DNA of 64,000 nucleotides, taken from contig JAFCMP010000548.1 in NCBI GenBank assembly GCA_017506865.1, positions 496,001 through 560,000 of the forward strand, in the 5' to 3' direction. A program made the position numbers and the translations under genes. Below are positions 36,101-46,700 of this stretch, one piece after another; the first letter of the stretch is position 1, and the number at the start of each line of letters is the position of its first letter. The stretch comes from Tribonema minus (Eukaryota; Sar; Xanthophyceae; Tribonematales; Tribonemataceae). A model generated the notes under the pieces. It searched no databases, was not told the DNA's origin, and was given only the letters and a program-made list of their open reading frames with translations.

Positions 36101-39100
36101 CTTGTGGTACAACGTACAAAGTTACGATTTATAAGACCGTAACAACCTATGCACGTGTGTGCGCCCGCGATCGTGTGTGTGTCGGGGACGGCACCGGGAG
36201 AGCACAGGTTGCGCACACATGGCGCCCGGCCCTATGTAGGTCTGACCTTATGTAGCCTTGGGAACAACATGTGTCGGAAGGGGGGGGGAGAGGTGCAATG
36301 TATATCAAGCGGGAACAGAATGGCCTCCGCGATCGCCTGTGTACACGATGTAAACTAAGTTGAAGATAGTGATGCGTCGCCGGGGACATTCATCAGCGTG
36401 GCCTACATACCAACTGGAAAGAGGGAGGGGCGCGCTTGATGCAGGCGCCAGCCAGCCAACCGCATGGCAATGCATGCATGCGGCGGCGCGTGCACTCGCG
36501 CCGAGCATGCCGCTGGTGGCAAACCAGCAGCACGGTGCGGTGATGACCCACGCATACATACCCATGACCTGAAGCGCTCACCGCCGCTGCTGCGCGTGTC
36601 GCCACCTCGGGGCACGGGCGCACCGCTTCGAAGCCTGCTGCGCAGGCGCAAGGGCTCTCCTTCCAGATGCTGAGCGCTGACATGTGATGTCCCCCCCGGC
36701 GACGCCGCCTCGAGCGCTGGTGAGCCATGACTGTAGTGATGATGTTAAATGCGGGCAACCCCCCTCCCCCCCCCCTGCATACCCCGCCCCCATGTGCCAG
36801 GCGCGGCTGCGGCAACAACATGCACGTCCGGTGCATGCGCGTGTACGCGGAGCACCGGCGCAGCAGCGCTCAGGACGTGACGTGCTGCCTGTGCCGCGCG
36901 GACTGGGGGCCACTCGCGCTGCGCGAGCTCAAGACGGGTGAGTCACCTCCTGTGTACTTCAAGTAGAAGTATATGATAGCCCTGCTGGAGGATGTGACGC
37001 CTGCCTCCACTTGCCTACCCTAGAGTTGTTGAATGGTGCTGCGCAGGTCTGTGGCCACGCGCTCAGCCCGGCAGTGCCGTTGCAAAGCACGGCGCCTGGC
37101 GCTGATTGCGAAACGTCGTCATGCCGCCTTCACATATGATGCTTCCGTGCACCACCGCTGTCACTTCACTGCATGCGAGTAGACCTCAACATGAGCTCTC
37201 GTCTGTCGCGTGCGCTTTCGTGATCGCAGCCGAGAAGACGGCCGCTGCGGCGCGGCAGCAGCAGCAGCGCCGCCGCCGCCGCCGCCCGCGTGCCACCACC
37301 TGCAGCAGCTGCCGCGCCGCCGTCCCCCCCCCCAACGCTTTCTACCGCTGCCTCCACTGCAGCGGCGGCGGCGGCGGCGGCGGCGCGGGCCACGGCGGCG
37401 CCGGCCGCACTCCACACTCGCTCGATGGCGCTGCCGCTGCGCAGTGGCCGGGCGGGGAAGGGGACCCCCTGCTGTCCCCCCTGCAGGGGGGAGGGGGGCG
37501 GGGGAGGGGGATGGGCGGCAGCAGCTGCGCCAGGGACTTGTGTGAGCGCTGCTACGAGACCATGCGCGGCGCCGCCAACGCGCGGTGCCTGTCGGGGCGG
37601 CATGTATTTGTGATGGCGGCGGCGGGCGGCGAGGCGCCGGTGTGGGCGGTGCCGAAAAGGTGCGTCGTTGTCACCCAACGCAGTGTGCGGACACTTCGCA
37701 TTTGGGGGACGGGACAGGAGGCGGGGGGGGGGGGCTGGCGATAGGGAGAGGGATGGGTTTCGCCTAGGAGGGAGGCACTGAAAGACGCAGCTAGAGACGT
37801 TATTGTGGGGGGGAATGGGGAGGGGGGGAGGGGGGGGGGGGGGGGGCATGATTGTGAGTTCAAGAGGATTTGTTCTTGACGTGTGGTACACGATGGGGGG
37901 GCTTTGTGCGCTGATGCGAAACGCTGCGCCTGGGAAGTGCATGATGCAGCATTGTTATAATGTGCACTGCCGCACACCACCTGCTCTGTCTGTCAGTTTT
38001 GCAGTACCGCGTCATGACTTGTGAGTCGACCATGGTTTTGAGTCGTGAGTTATGGGCCATGAGTCACTCACAGCCCCAAACCCTGCCAGCCAGGACGTGA
38101 TACGACTCGCGCCCACAGCGCACCCACACGTGCAGCTGCCAGTGACCATCTCTAGCCCTAGCCCTGACCCTACGCTGCCGCTGTGCCTGCTGAAACTGTG
38201 AATGCGCAGGCCGCCAGGGGGGGTGGCTGGGCTGGGGGCAGGGGGGGCTGCTGGCACTACAGGGGCGCGAGATCACAGCTGCAAACTAAGACGCGCATTG
38301 TATTAGTCAACCCTGCCTTCTGAAGTCGGAGCCTCCATGACCCTGGCCCTGACCCTGCGCTGCCGCTCTGCTTGCCGAAACCAATCAACGTGCAGGCCGC
38401 CAGGGGGGGTAGCGGGGCTGGGGGCGGGGGGGGCGGGGGGGCTGCTGGCGCTGCAGGGGCGGGAAATCACGGCGGCGGACTACGACGCGCTGCTCGCGCT
38501 GGACGACAGGTGAGCGCACGCTCCAATTGTAGCCTCAACATGAGCCCTAGCCACAACCCGCAAACCTTACCCACACCTCGACTATCATTTTGGTGCGCGG
38601 TTGGGGTGCGAGCCTGCGTACTGTACTCTCAAAGTGGCTGCGCGTGCACCGCCCGGATGTGACACAACTGGACGAGCGAGCGAGGCACGCACGCGTTGCG
38701 ACCGTCCTGCAGGGTTACGTTAGGGTTAGGTTTGGGACTGGCCTGCGCACAGTCGGCGCTCCGTGGTTCTCGCAGCAACTGGTGCATGCCAAGCCACGGA
38801 CCGGCGCGCCGCTGCGGCAAGCTATGCTCGTGACTCACCGTGCAGCCTTGCGGCATGGCCAGTTTTGCACGCCTAGGTGGGTGCCGCCCTGTGAGCCACT
38901 TTTACCCTCCCCCCCCCCCTTCACCTCCCCCCCCCCCTCCGCCCCCCACCTCCACGAAATAAGAGCAGCAACTAGAGAGTGCAGGGCGGCGAGATCGCCA
39001 CCGGATGCTCCTGTGCTTCCACGTATGCAGCAACACGCAGCAGCGGCGCATCATTGTCCAGTACGTGCGCTGCTTCGTGATGCGCGGTAGCATCAGGAGC

Positions 39101-41645
39101 GCCTCGCACGGCCACCCTCCCCAGCCGCCTCACCACATACCTCGCAGCATCGTCTGCGCATCGGCAGCATGACGTCCAAACATTGTGCAGCAAGCTGTCG
39201 CCTGACTTCACTCCGCCAACTCAGCGCCATCTGTCGGTGCCACTGCTGCTGCCGCAGCGGCGCGCCGCTGCACGAGCACCTGCTGGCGGCGCTGCCGCGC
39301 GACGCGCGCACGCTGGACGACGCGGAGGCGCGCTGCGCGGCCTGCGCTGGCGCCGTTTGCGGCGGCGGCGGCAGCGGCGGCAGCGCTCGACAGCTGCCGT
39401 GTGGCCACACCACGCACGACGCGTGCCTGATTCCTTTGGTAAGTGCGCAGCAGGCCCAAAAAACCTTGTGACCATGACTGTCAGAGGCTTGGGCTGATCT
39501 CCGCTGAGCATTCAGATCGCCAGCAGCTGAATGCTCAAGTGCAGCGTGCGGAACATTGTGACTGTCACGCTTGATATTGTGCAAAGTGTTCTGTGACCGG
39601 GTTTCGCTGTATTCAGGCATCATGTTGCCTGTTGAGTCATTGCAGCATGATGCAGTACACTGCCCGATGGCGTTTCCACTCACTAAGCACCTCGCGCACT
39701 ACGGAGGTGTGCTAGCGGCAATCAGACCACGAAATTGAGCTGCGCGCTGAAGGCGCCTAGCGCCACTCTCTCTCTACAATCCCCTAACACGCAGCACCTG
39801 TCCTTGAGCTGACGTCCATGTCTTCTCATGCCCTGCCGGCGCAGATGCTGGAGACTGTTGCAGCAGCCGCAGACGGTTCGGGCTGGGACAGCTGCTGCTG
39901 CCCCCTGGACCAGTCTGCGCTCTTCCCAGCACTGTGCCTCAGGACCAGAACGGTTCATCGGAACGCCCTGAGCACTGACGCAGCAGAGCCAGCGGCGTCT
40001 GCGGCGGCGGAGGCCGACAAACCAAAAGTGAAGACGGCCTTTGGAGCGCTGGCGTGCAGTGGTGCGTCGCCGCCACGCAGTTGCAGTTGCACCACGCATG
40101 CGGGCTCTCGCGGAAGCGGCGCGATCTGCCGCACAGCTTGCTGGTGCGCATTGCGGTGCAGCAGTGCGGAACTGCAGGGTTGGAGTCAGGGTCGAGGCCA
40201 GGGCAAGGGTTAGGTTTAGAGTTGTAGGTGGGGCAGTACCAATGCAGTTGAAATTGCCGCCAGCCAATGGCGACTGCAGTCGCTTGCTCACGTAGACAGC
40301 TATCAGTGGTGGGCCACAGGCTTGCTAGACGCGAAGCTTGTAACACCGCAGCGGCGGCCACACCACATCGATGCAGAGCGATGCCATGCGGCTGGAGTAG
40401 TGCGCTGGAAGTCACAGCCTCGCTTCTCACAACCAATACCAGCGCAGCCGTCCCGCGCAACATTCAGTCCAAAGCGCGCCTGGAGTGTCATCTTGTCTAC
40501 TTCAGCCCACCACTGCAACACGGCGCCCGCACGCCCTCTGTCGCACGCGCCGTCACAAACTTCAACGTGCATCGCTGCTCGTCCCCGCTGCAGACAGCGC
40601 TGCGCTGGGCATTGCGCTGCGGCGCGCCAGCGCCGCCGTCGCCGCGCCCGACCTGAACCTCCGCGGCACCGCTATTGGTGCCGCCACACCGCTTGGCGCC
40701 GCCGCCGCCTCTGCCGCCAATGCGTATCCCGCTCGCCGTGCTGCGCAGTCAGCGCCAGATCTGCACTGCGCGGCGGACAGCAGGGGGCAGTCGTTAGGGG
40801 TTGTGGCACAGGACCGTGACGGGCGCGCGCTGCGGCGTCATCAGTGCCGGCAGCGGCGGCGTGCAGGGCCGGACGCGGCGGCACTGCCGCCGGTGCTGCT
40901 GTCGCCGCTGCGCGCCGCGCGCGAGCTCGCTTCCGCGCCCGCAGCAGCAGCGGCGGCAGCGGTGGCTCCAGGCGATCACTTTCCCATTCATGGCCGCACT
41001 GCCAGCGGCGTAGATGCTGCCAGCGGTAGCGGCCATGGCAGCGGCCACAATGCCAGCGCTGGCAGCGGTGATGAAGGCTGTTTCGGTGCCAGTGGTAGCT
41101 TCAGAGGCGACGGCGGCAGCACTCGCAGTCACGCCGCGCGCAGCTATGGCTGCAGCGGAAGTGGCGGCAGCAGTGGCGGCGGCGGTTGCGGCGGCGCCTG
41201 CGGCTTCTATGGCGCGGCGCGACGCGGCCGTGGCACGCTGCTGCCGGCGCTGGGCTGGGGGCGCCGCAGGCAGCAGTGCTTAGCCCCTGCTGCTGCGGCA
41301 GCGGCGGCGGCGGCGGCAGAAGAAGGTGCTGCCGCAGGTGCGAGCGGCGGCGCGCTGCCCGCAGCGCATGCCTCCTCGCTGGTGCCGCGACAGCACGTGT
41401 GCGCCGTGCCGCCGCCTCCGCTCACCCAGAGCGATGCAGCAATGGGCTCTGGGGTGCTGAGCACTGCTACACCCGCGCCTGCCTTTGGATCGCCCGTGCG
41501 CGGTAGCGCCGGAAAATCAGGCGGGCACCATCATAGGACAGTGGCGCGCAACGCCGCAGATCGGGCAGCAGCCGGGCCGGTTGCAAGTTTATTCAGCGTG
41601 GACGGCAGGGCGGTGCATGGCTCGCGAGCGATGCGCTTGCGCTAG
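33114..41645 (+). CDS. ZSWIM2: ZSWIM2-like E3 ubiquitin ligase (SWIM, RING, ZZ, RING)
   Basis: Ten exons: 33114-33216, 33520-33647, 34356-34448, 34797-35077, 36801-36937, 37230-37659, 38396-38509, 39258-39438, 39845-40061 and 40594-41645. Every phase agrees, giving about 911 residues. Order of domains: a SWIM zinc site (C60, C62, C68, H70 in RCTCGRAQHCVHALYVM); a helper segment (SLVDSEIDTILSGW); a first RING split across exons 4 and 5 (EVCPICQE ... RRGCGNNMHVRCM ... CCLCRADW); a ZZ finger in exon 6 (TTCSSC ... CLHC ... CERC); a GREITAADYDALL segment; a second RING across exons 8 and 9 (CAAC ... LPCGHTTHDAC ... CCPLDQSALFPAL). This is the order of animal ZSWIM2 (MEX), a self-ubiquitinating ligase that works with E2 enzymes. 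The last exon adds a Gly/Ala/Ser-rich tail of about 350 residues without family similarity. Intron 4 holds an antisense kinase exon and its repeat array; intron 6 holds a dead copy of exon 7. Confidence 0.93.
35165..35775 (-). repeat. Tandem array derived from the end of the kinase exon
   Basis: Related units are centred near 35173, 35292, 35424, 35531, 35655 and 35756. Each carries a version of GTTGAGCGCCTGCGCCGCGG, which in the last unit is the complement of the kinase exon codons for TAAQALND. Spacings are about 119, 132, 107, 124 and 101 bp, with alternate units more alike (period near 230 bp). Between cores lies CACTTCACTACTTGAGACTT-type sequence. The array is in intron 4 of the ZSWIM2-like gene. 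Confidence 0.75.
35750..35854 (-). pseudogene. Orphan antisense protein-kinase exon (CaMK-like C-lobe)
   Basis: On the minus strand a C-rich tract and CTTCAG acceptor precede 35 open codons that end at a GTGAGT donor. The peptide contains YWSSISPEAIALVKRFM followed by DPRQRITAAQALNDPW, the end of a Ser/Thr kinase domain of calcium/calmodulin-dependent type (subdomain XI Arg present). No other kinase exon (glycine loop, HRD, DFG) was found on this strand nearby. It lies entirely inside intron 4 of the plus-strand ligase gene. It is either a relic exon copied from a kinase gene elsewhere, or one exon of a widely spread antisense gene. Both splice sites are intact. Confidence 0.8.
38148..38275 (+). 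pseudogene. Dead tandem copy of ZSWIM2 exon 7
   Basis: Sequence from about 38148 repeats the end of intron 6 and exon 7 found at about 38341-38480: both have CCCTGACCCT(A/G)CGCTGCCGCT, an AATGCGCAG/AACGTGCAG acceptor, then GCCGCCAGGGGGGGT and codons for LLALQGREITAA. In the upstream copy the next codons are AAC TAA, where the real exon has GAC TAC, so it ends in a stop. The spacing is about 180 bp. Using this copy would truncate the ligase before its second RING. Confidence 0.9.
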
Positions 41646-42617
41646 CTGCGGCGCTGGATGAAATCTGCGATGTCATTAGCGCTGCGTCTGTTTCTTCCTG
41701 TACTGTGACTTTGGACAACTAGATTGGCGTGTCGCTGGCGCTGCGGACTGTTCGTTCGATGCTGGTGTGCAAGTGTGCGTGGTGTGCTTGCAAAAGTGCG
41801 TTGCAGCATTTCTGGTCTTTGAAAAGGTAATTCACGTGTGGTTCACAGTACGCTCACTGCACTTTTTTCAAGTGCTTGCAGCGTATTGCCTCGCCCAACG
41901 CCCGCGCACACGTGTGCCTGAGTGCCAAACGCCGTGCATCAGCGCTCACAAGTGCAGCGCTTAGATACATCACAACATAACACTGTGTGAGCAAGGCAGA
42001 GGGTCCAAACGTTCCATGGCTGCTGACAAGCATTGCGGCATGGGGCTGCTGTGGTATAGTTACAGATGTCCATGTCTGACATAATGGCATAAATCATGTC
42101 ATTGCTTCCCCATTTCAGCATGCAGTGAGCTCAGACACAAAGGACCATTAGCACTTGCACAACATGAATTACTTCAAAGTACAAAACAGAAATAGCCAAG
42201 CAAAACAAGCACCATGTCAACTGGAGGTATCAGGCTGGCAGATGCACTTCATGTATATTTGATTGCTCAACAGGACAACGTGTTTTGGCGCTTTGCGTAC
42301 ACAGGCAAAAACACAGACTCCTTCACCACACAGGAGGGCACGGACATATCAAGCAGGGTGCGGAATCCGGCACATGGCTGGCATGCTACATACTTAGACC
42401 AGCTGGCACATAGGAGCGCTGGTACCCTCGTGAAATATGCCGTGTTGATGGGACGGTGAGGGGAAGGTAATAACAGAGAGCCAGTGCGCTTCGGCGCGGT
42501 GTGATCGTAATCATTGGCGAAATTGAACGACGGGCTTGATGCTGAACAGGGGTGGCTATTGGACTGACACGACGCACAAAATGCTACAGCGCGTGCCAAG
42601 GCACTGCGGCCAGCGCG
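41646..42617. other. Convergent intergenic region
   Basis: This lies between the 3' ends of the ligase gene (+) and the small coiled-coil gene (-). No gene, RNA or repeat was recognised. A plus-strand open stretch at 42214-42459 overlaps nothing known and lacks splice context. Confidence 0.5.
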
Positions 42618-43799
42618 TCAGCAAAACAGAACCTGCTGACCGCCGCTGCACGCATCCTGTGGCACGACGGGAACGCAGAACGCAGCAGCATCCGGCTTCA
42701 AGTTGAGCACTGTGCAGCGACCCGCCGCGAGCAGCTGCGCGGAGCGCGCCTCCAGCCGCGCAATCTCGCCCTGCAAGTACGCGTTGCGCGCCTCGAGACG
42801 CGCGTTGGCGGCCTTGAGCTTCGCACGCTGCGCGCGCAGCATGACGCCGTCGGCGCGCTCATCGGTGAGGTTGTCGACGAGGGAGCGGATGCGCGCGCGC
42901 TGCATGGCGCAGCGGTCTTCCAAGTGTGCGACCCTGTTGAGCGCTGCCTTGAGGTGGTGGTGCAGCGCGCCCGTGACGTCGTCGGCGCTATCCTTTCGCT
43001 GCTGCAGGCGTGTCTTCTTGGTGTTGTTGGCCTGTGTGAGGAAGGCAGCAGCAGGGTGGGTGTGGTCTAGGCGTCAGCAGTGCTGCAGTGCGACAGATAT
43101 ATGATCAGCTGACCATATATCTGTCTAGGACAATATAATGAATGATTGCCCGTGCACCAGGGCAACCTTGCCTACACCAGACTAGATGGAAGTTGAGCAG
43201 TGTCAGCTGCAGCAATGTGGTGATGGTGAGTGTGAATCACTAGAGGAGTAAATACATATGATCGAAATCCATCACAAAAATGTGGAGAATATTGACAACT
43301 GCATCATGTGCGATGTTCGGAAGTACATCTCAACAGTGGTGGATAACGAAGAGCAAGTCAGAGAACAGGCGGCTTCCTTCTATTCAAAACCGTCATCAGG
43401 CTACGCACGCAATGACCGCCGTACTGCGTGCAACCTCTGCCTGCACAGGTTGCGAGTCATTTGCGGCAGCAGAGCGAGCGTTGTCTTGCCTCACCTCGAC
43501 CTCGGCGGCCTTCGTCAGGCCTTGCAGGCGAAGAGCGACGAGGATGTTGGCCGTGACTTGCAGCGGGTCGTTGGCTCCGACGCCTTCGTCGAAGCTGTAA
43601 AAACAGGGGAGTGATGATGGTGTCAGGACAGAGGTTGAAGTCCGGAACACCAAGCACAGGACGGCGCTGAGTGAGAGCCGGTATACATGAAAGTGGCTTT
43701 CGGGATAGTATCCTGCAGCTGCAATTGCTGCAGCAGCTGCATGGCGTCGATGCTGGCAACGTCACTGTTGTTGCGGTCAACGACTCCGTCCGCCGACAT
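42618..43799 (-). CDS. Small coiled-coil protein, three exons
   Basis: Exons 43799-43687, 43594-43495 and 43031-42618 join in phases 2 and 0 to about 208 residues. The N-terminus is MSADGVVDRNNSDVASIDAM and leads into Gln/Leu-rich helix; exon 2 carries FDEGVGANDPLQVTANILVA. Exon 3 is a charged, Ala/Arg/Leu-rich coiled coil (LKAANARLEARNAYLQGEIA) and the protein ends GGQQVLFC. No membrane segment, signal peptide or known domain was recognised; a structural or adaptor role is inferred from the coiled coil only. A 34-nt near-perfect palindrome sits in intron 2. Confidence 0.75.
43092..43125. repeat. 34-nt near-perfect palindrome
   Basis: Arms GACAGATATATG and CATATATCTGTC flank a centre that is itself nearly self-complementary around CAGCTG, so the whole 34 nt is palindromic except for one mismatched pair. 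It lies in intron 2 of the small coiled-coil gene. Confidence 0.9.
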
Positions 43800-46700
43800 G
43801 GCTTGCTGCTCTGTGTCACGAGGAGGTGGTCTGGTGTACTGAGTGACGAGTAGAGTACCTACGCACAATGCAATGTTAAGAGCACAGGCCTCAGCCGTTG
43901 ACTTTCGCGTCGCAGCCGTTGCAAAGGGCCCTGGCAGGAAGCACCTTTTTTATTCTCGCTGGAAAAGCGGGGGGTTTGTGTGTCCACTTCGCCAGGATCT
44001 ACTTGAAAAGGGTCTAATGCGCGCATTGACTCAGTAAAGTCAACATTGACATCAGTCTCATGTCGCATTACATTGCAGGGCCTCAGGTCACTACTATGAT
44101 GCCTGGAACCAGGTATGGGCATGTAGCGCACAGACATGACATGAAGTTTAAGCAGTTGATCATGATATATTCATCACCCTCAGGCTATAATTACGGTAGT
44201 AGTTGTTGGCAATCTTTGGTGCTACAGTGCGCATTGAACCTGTCGGCACTGGAATGCATGATGACTTAGTGGGGTCCCCACTCAGCAAGTGCAGTCCCCA
44301 CTGAGAACTGAAATGCACCTCACGCATGAGCCGCAGCAGTACAAGTGTTGCGGTTATAGCCTACAGTATGTAGAGCCTGCAAAAGAGTTTGCCATGACGC
44401 AGGACTCAACACCATGTCACGATGTTATGTAACATCAAGTTGAATGCTGACGAAGCTGGTGACACAGCAAATAATACATCTCTAATACCTTGGAGGTTAG
44501 CATGATGTCACGCGCTGGTTGCTGCACTCATGGCAGTGATGGTGCCAACAAATGTGTTGTCGTACCAACGCACGCTGTGTTATACTTCGATGCACCGGTT
44601 CACGACACTGGCATTGATGACATCTCTGCACACATGTTGGTCGCCAAACAGTGTTTAGCCCATTGTGGGCGGGCAAGAACACCGTGCATTGACTGATGCC
44701 TCGCCTCACTACCATACACAGCATAGACATCTACAAAAAGAAAGCAGTTTTCCGGCGCGACCCCCGGGGCCGCACCCCCCAGGGTTTTTCCGTTCGGCGC
44801 GACCCCGGGTGATCGCCGTTGCCCCCACCACAAAGTCAGTCGAGCTCGTCGGCGCAAAAAGCACAGGGTTTGACGCACAGCCACTTGCCACTTCACTGAC
44901 TTGCCACTTCATTGACACCAGCCAAAAGTCAGCTCATCCGAAGGACTGCCGCATGACAGGCTGTACACCTGGTCATGGCATTGCTCGCTGCCAGATCTGC
45001 AGAGCAGCCGCAGCGTTTCCGAGCCAGCAGGCGCGTCGTCCTGGCCATGTACTTGCTCACTGCCAGTGGTGTGGCATTTCATGCTTGGTGCTGACGCACA
45101 CCTACGCCGGCCACTGATCCGTTGCAAAATGGTCGCTCGTTGTGTCCTGCAGGTCAGAGCGGCAAGGTTTCTCCAGGTTGACCCTCGATCGATGCGCGGC
45201 CAGCCGTGAGGTGGTAGTCAACGCGGCGCAAGTGAAGGGCACCCCTCCTACAGAAGCTAAGTGGCTTAATCAGTAGAGTACATTGCGCCACACTCATTCG
45301 CCTGTCACAGATGCTATCCGTGCTTGTGAACGGCACGTCGAGGTGCGTCGGTAAGCTTGTATCGTTGAGTGGCGTCCAGTTGGTGACAGTGGGCGAGATG
45401 CAGGCTTTTGTCAACAACGCAGCGACACGAGGGCGCGCGGCTTGGGCCTACTTCGGCATCGCAGCGTCTGAGTTTACGCTCCCCGAGGGGGTCTTCGCTC
45501 GCAGTTAGCCTCCGGCTGCAAGTTCGAAGCTTTCATTTCAACTGCGGCTTCAAGTTCATTGGCTCTGGCCATCAGTCAGCGATACTAGTTTACTCACACC
45601 CCGCGTGTCTTGCGCCACAGCGGAGGCGTACACAAACTTCCCAAAGTCAACGGCGCATCAGAGCAGAATAGTCGTTGCACAAGTATTTCACAGAAGTACG
45701 GTGGATGAGAATTGCTGCCAACGCAAATCATCATGCCGATGCGAATCATCATGTGTTGCACTAAGTCAAGCCTTGTTTGCATATGTGGCCTTCAATTAGG
45801 TTATGATTAGTGTGCGCCCATGCTCGTGCTGTTGAGCGGTGTCTCGCAACCCAGTTGGCGACAGCACTTCAGATGCAGGCTTTGTCAACAACAACAGCGA
45901 CAAGAGGGCGCGCGGCCTAGGCTCACTTCGGCATCGCAGCGTCTGAGTTTACGCTCCCCGGGGGGGTCTTCGCTTGCAGTTAGCTTCCGGCTGTTGGCTC
46001 ACTTGTTTCTTCTCAAGTACGGCCAACTGAGTGCGGACACCGTTCAGCAAGACAGGTGTGGGCTCGCAAACCCAGAAAGTAGGCAGTCCTCTTTATTTTA
46101 ATGGAAGCTTGAAAAAGTTAAAGTTGTAGCATTTTGAACTACCTCAGTCCTGTATACTAATCCTAAGTATAAAACTGCTGCTGCTTTGAAGCACTCAGAA
46201 CGCGAAGGTGTCTGCAGTCTGTCACAAGCACCGCATGAGGTCGGTGCCGCAACTTGAAGGTCATGCCTCAGCGGCGCAGCAGTTGAAGTCGGTGCGCAGG
46301 TCCGTCTCGCCCGGTGTCTTCCAGCGCCTCAGTCGGCGACGGCGTTTCACGAGCAGGCTCTGCTTAACTCATGCAGTGACAGGAGGGCGCGCGGCCTAGG
46401 CTCACTTCGGCATCGCAGCGTCTGAGTTTACGCTCCCCGGGGGGGGTCTCCGCTCGCAGTTTGCTACCGGCTGCAAGTTCAAGAGTTTCTCCTGAAGCGC
46501 GGTCTACTGAGCGTGGACACACCATTCGGCGAGACGGTTCTGCGAACAGTCTTCATCGGCTGCGGCACGGCAGCACGGAACTACTAGTAGTCCAACTATT
46601 GTAGTATGTACCTTCAAGTAGTAAAATAGCATGTGAAATAATGAGTACGCTGTGGTAAATGTATGTGTACATTCATATGACAGCTAGCACTTGTGGAGCT

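Noticed and set aside
38701-38732. GTTAGGGTTAGG telomere-like bases
   Set aside because: Only one or two units here and at about 40205 and 58925; too short for a telomere or an interstitial array.
44755-44830. CGGCGCGACCCC(C)GGG repeated twice as a possible riboswitch or attachment site
   Set aside because: Only a short GC-rich imperfect repeat with no further structure.
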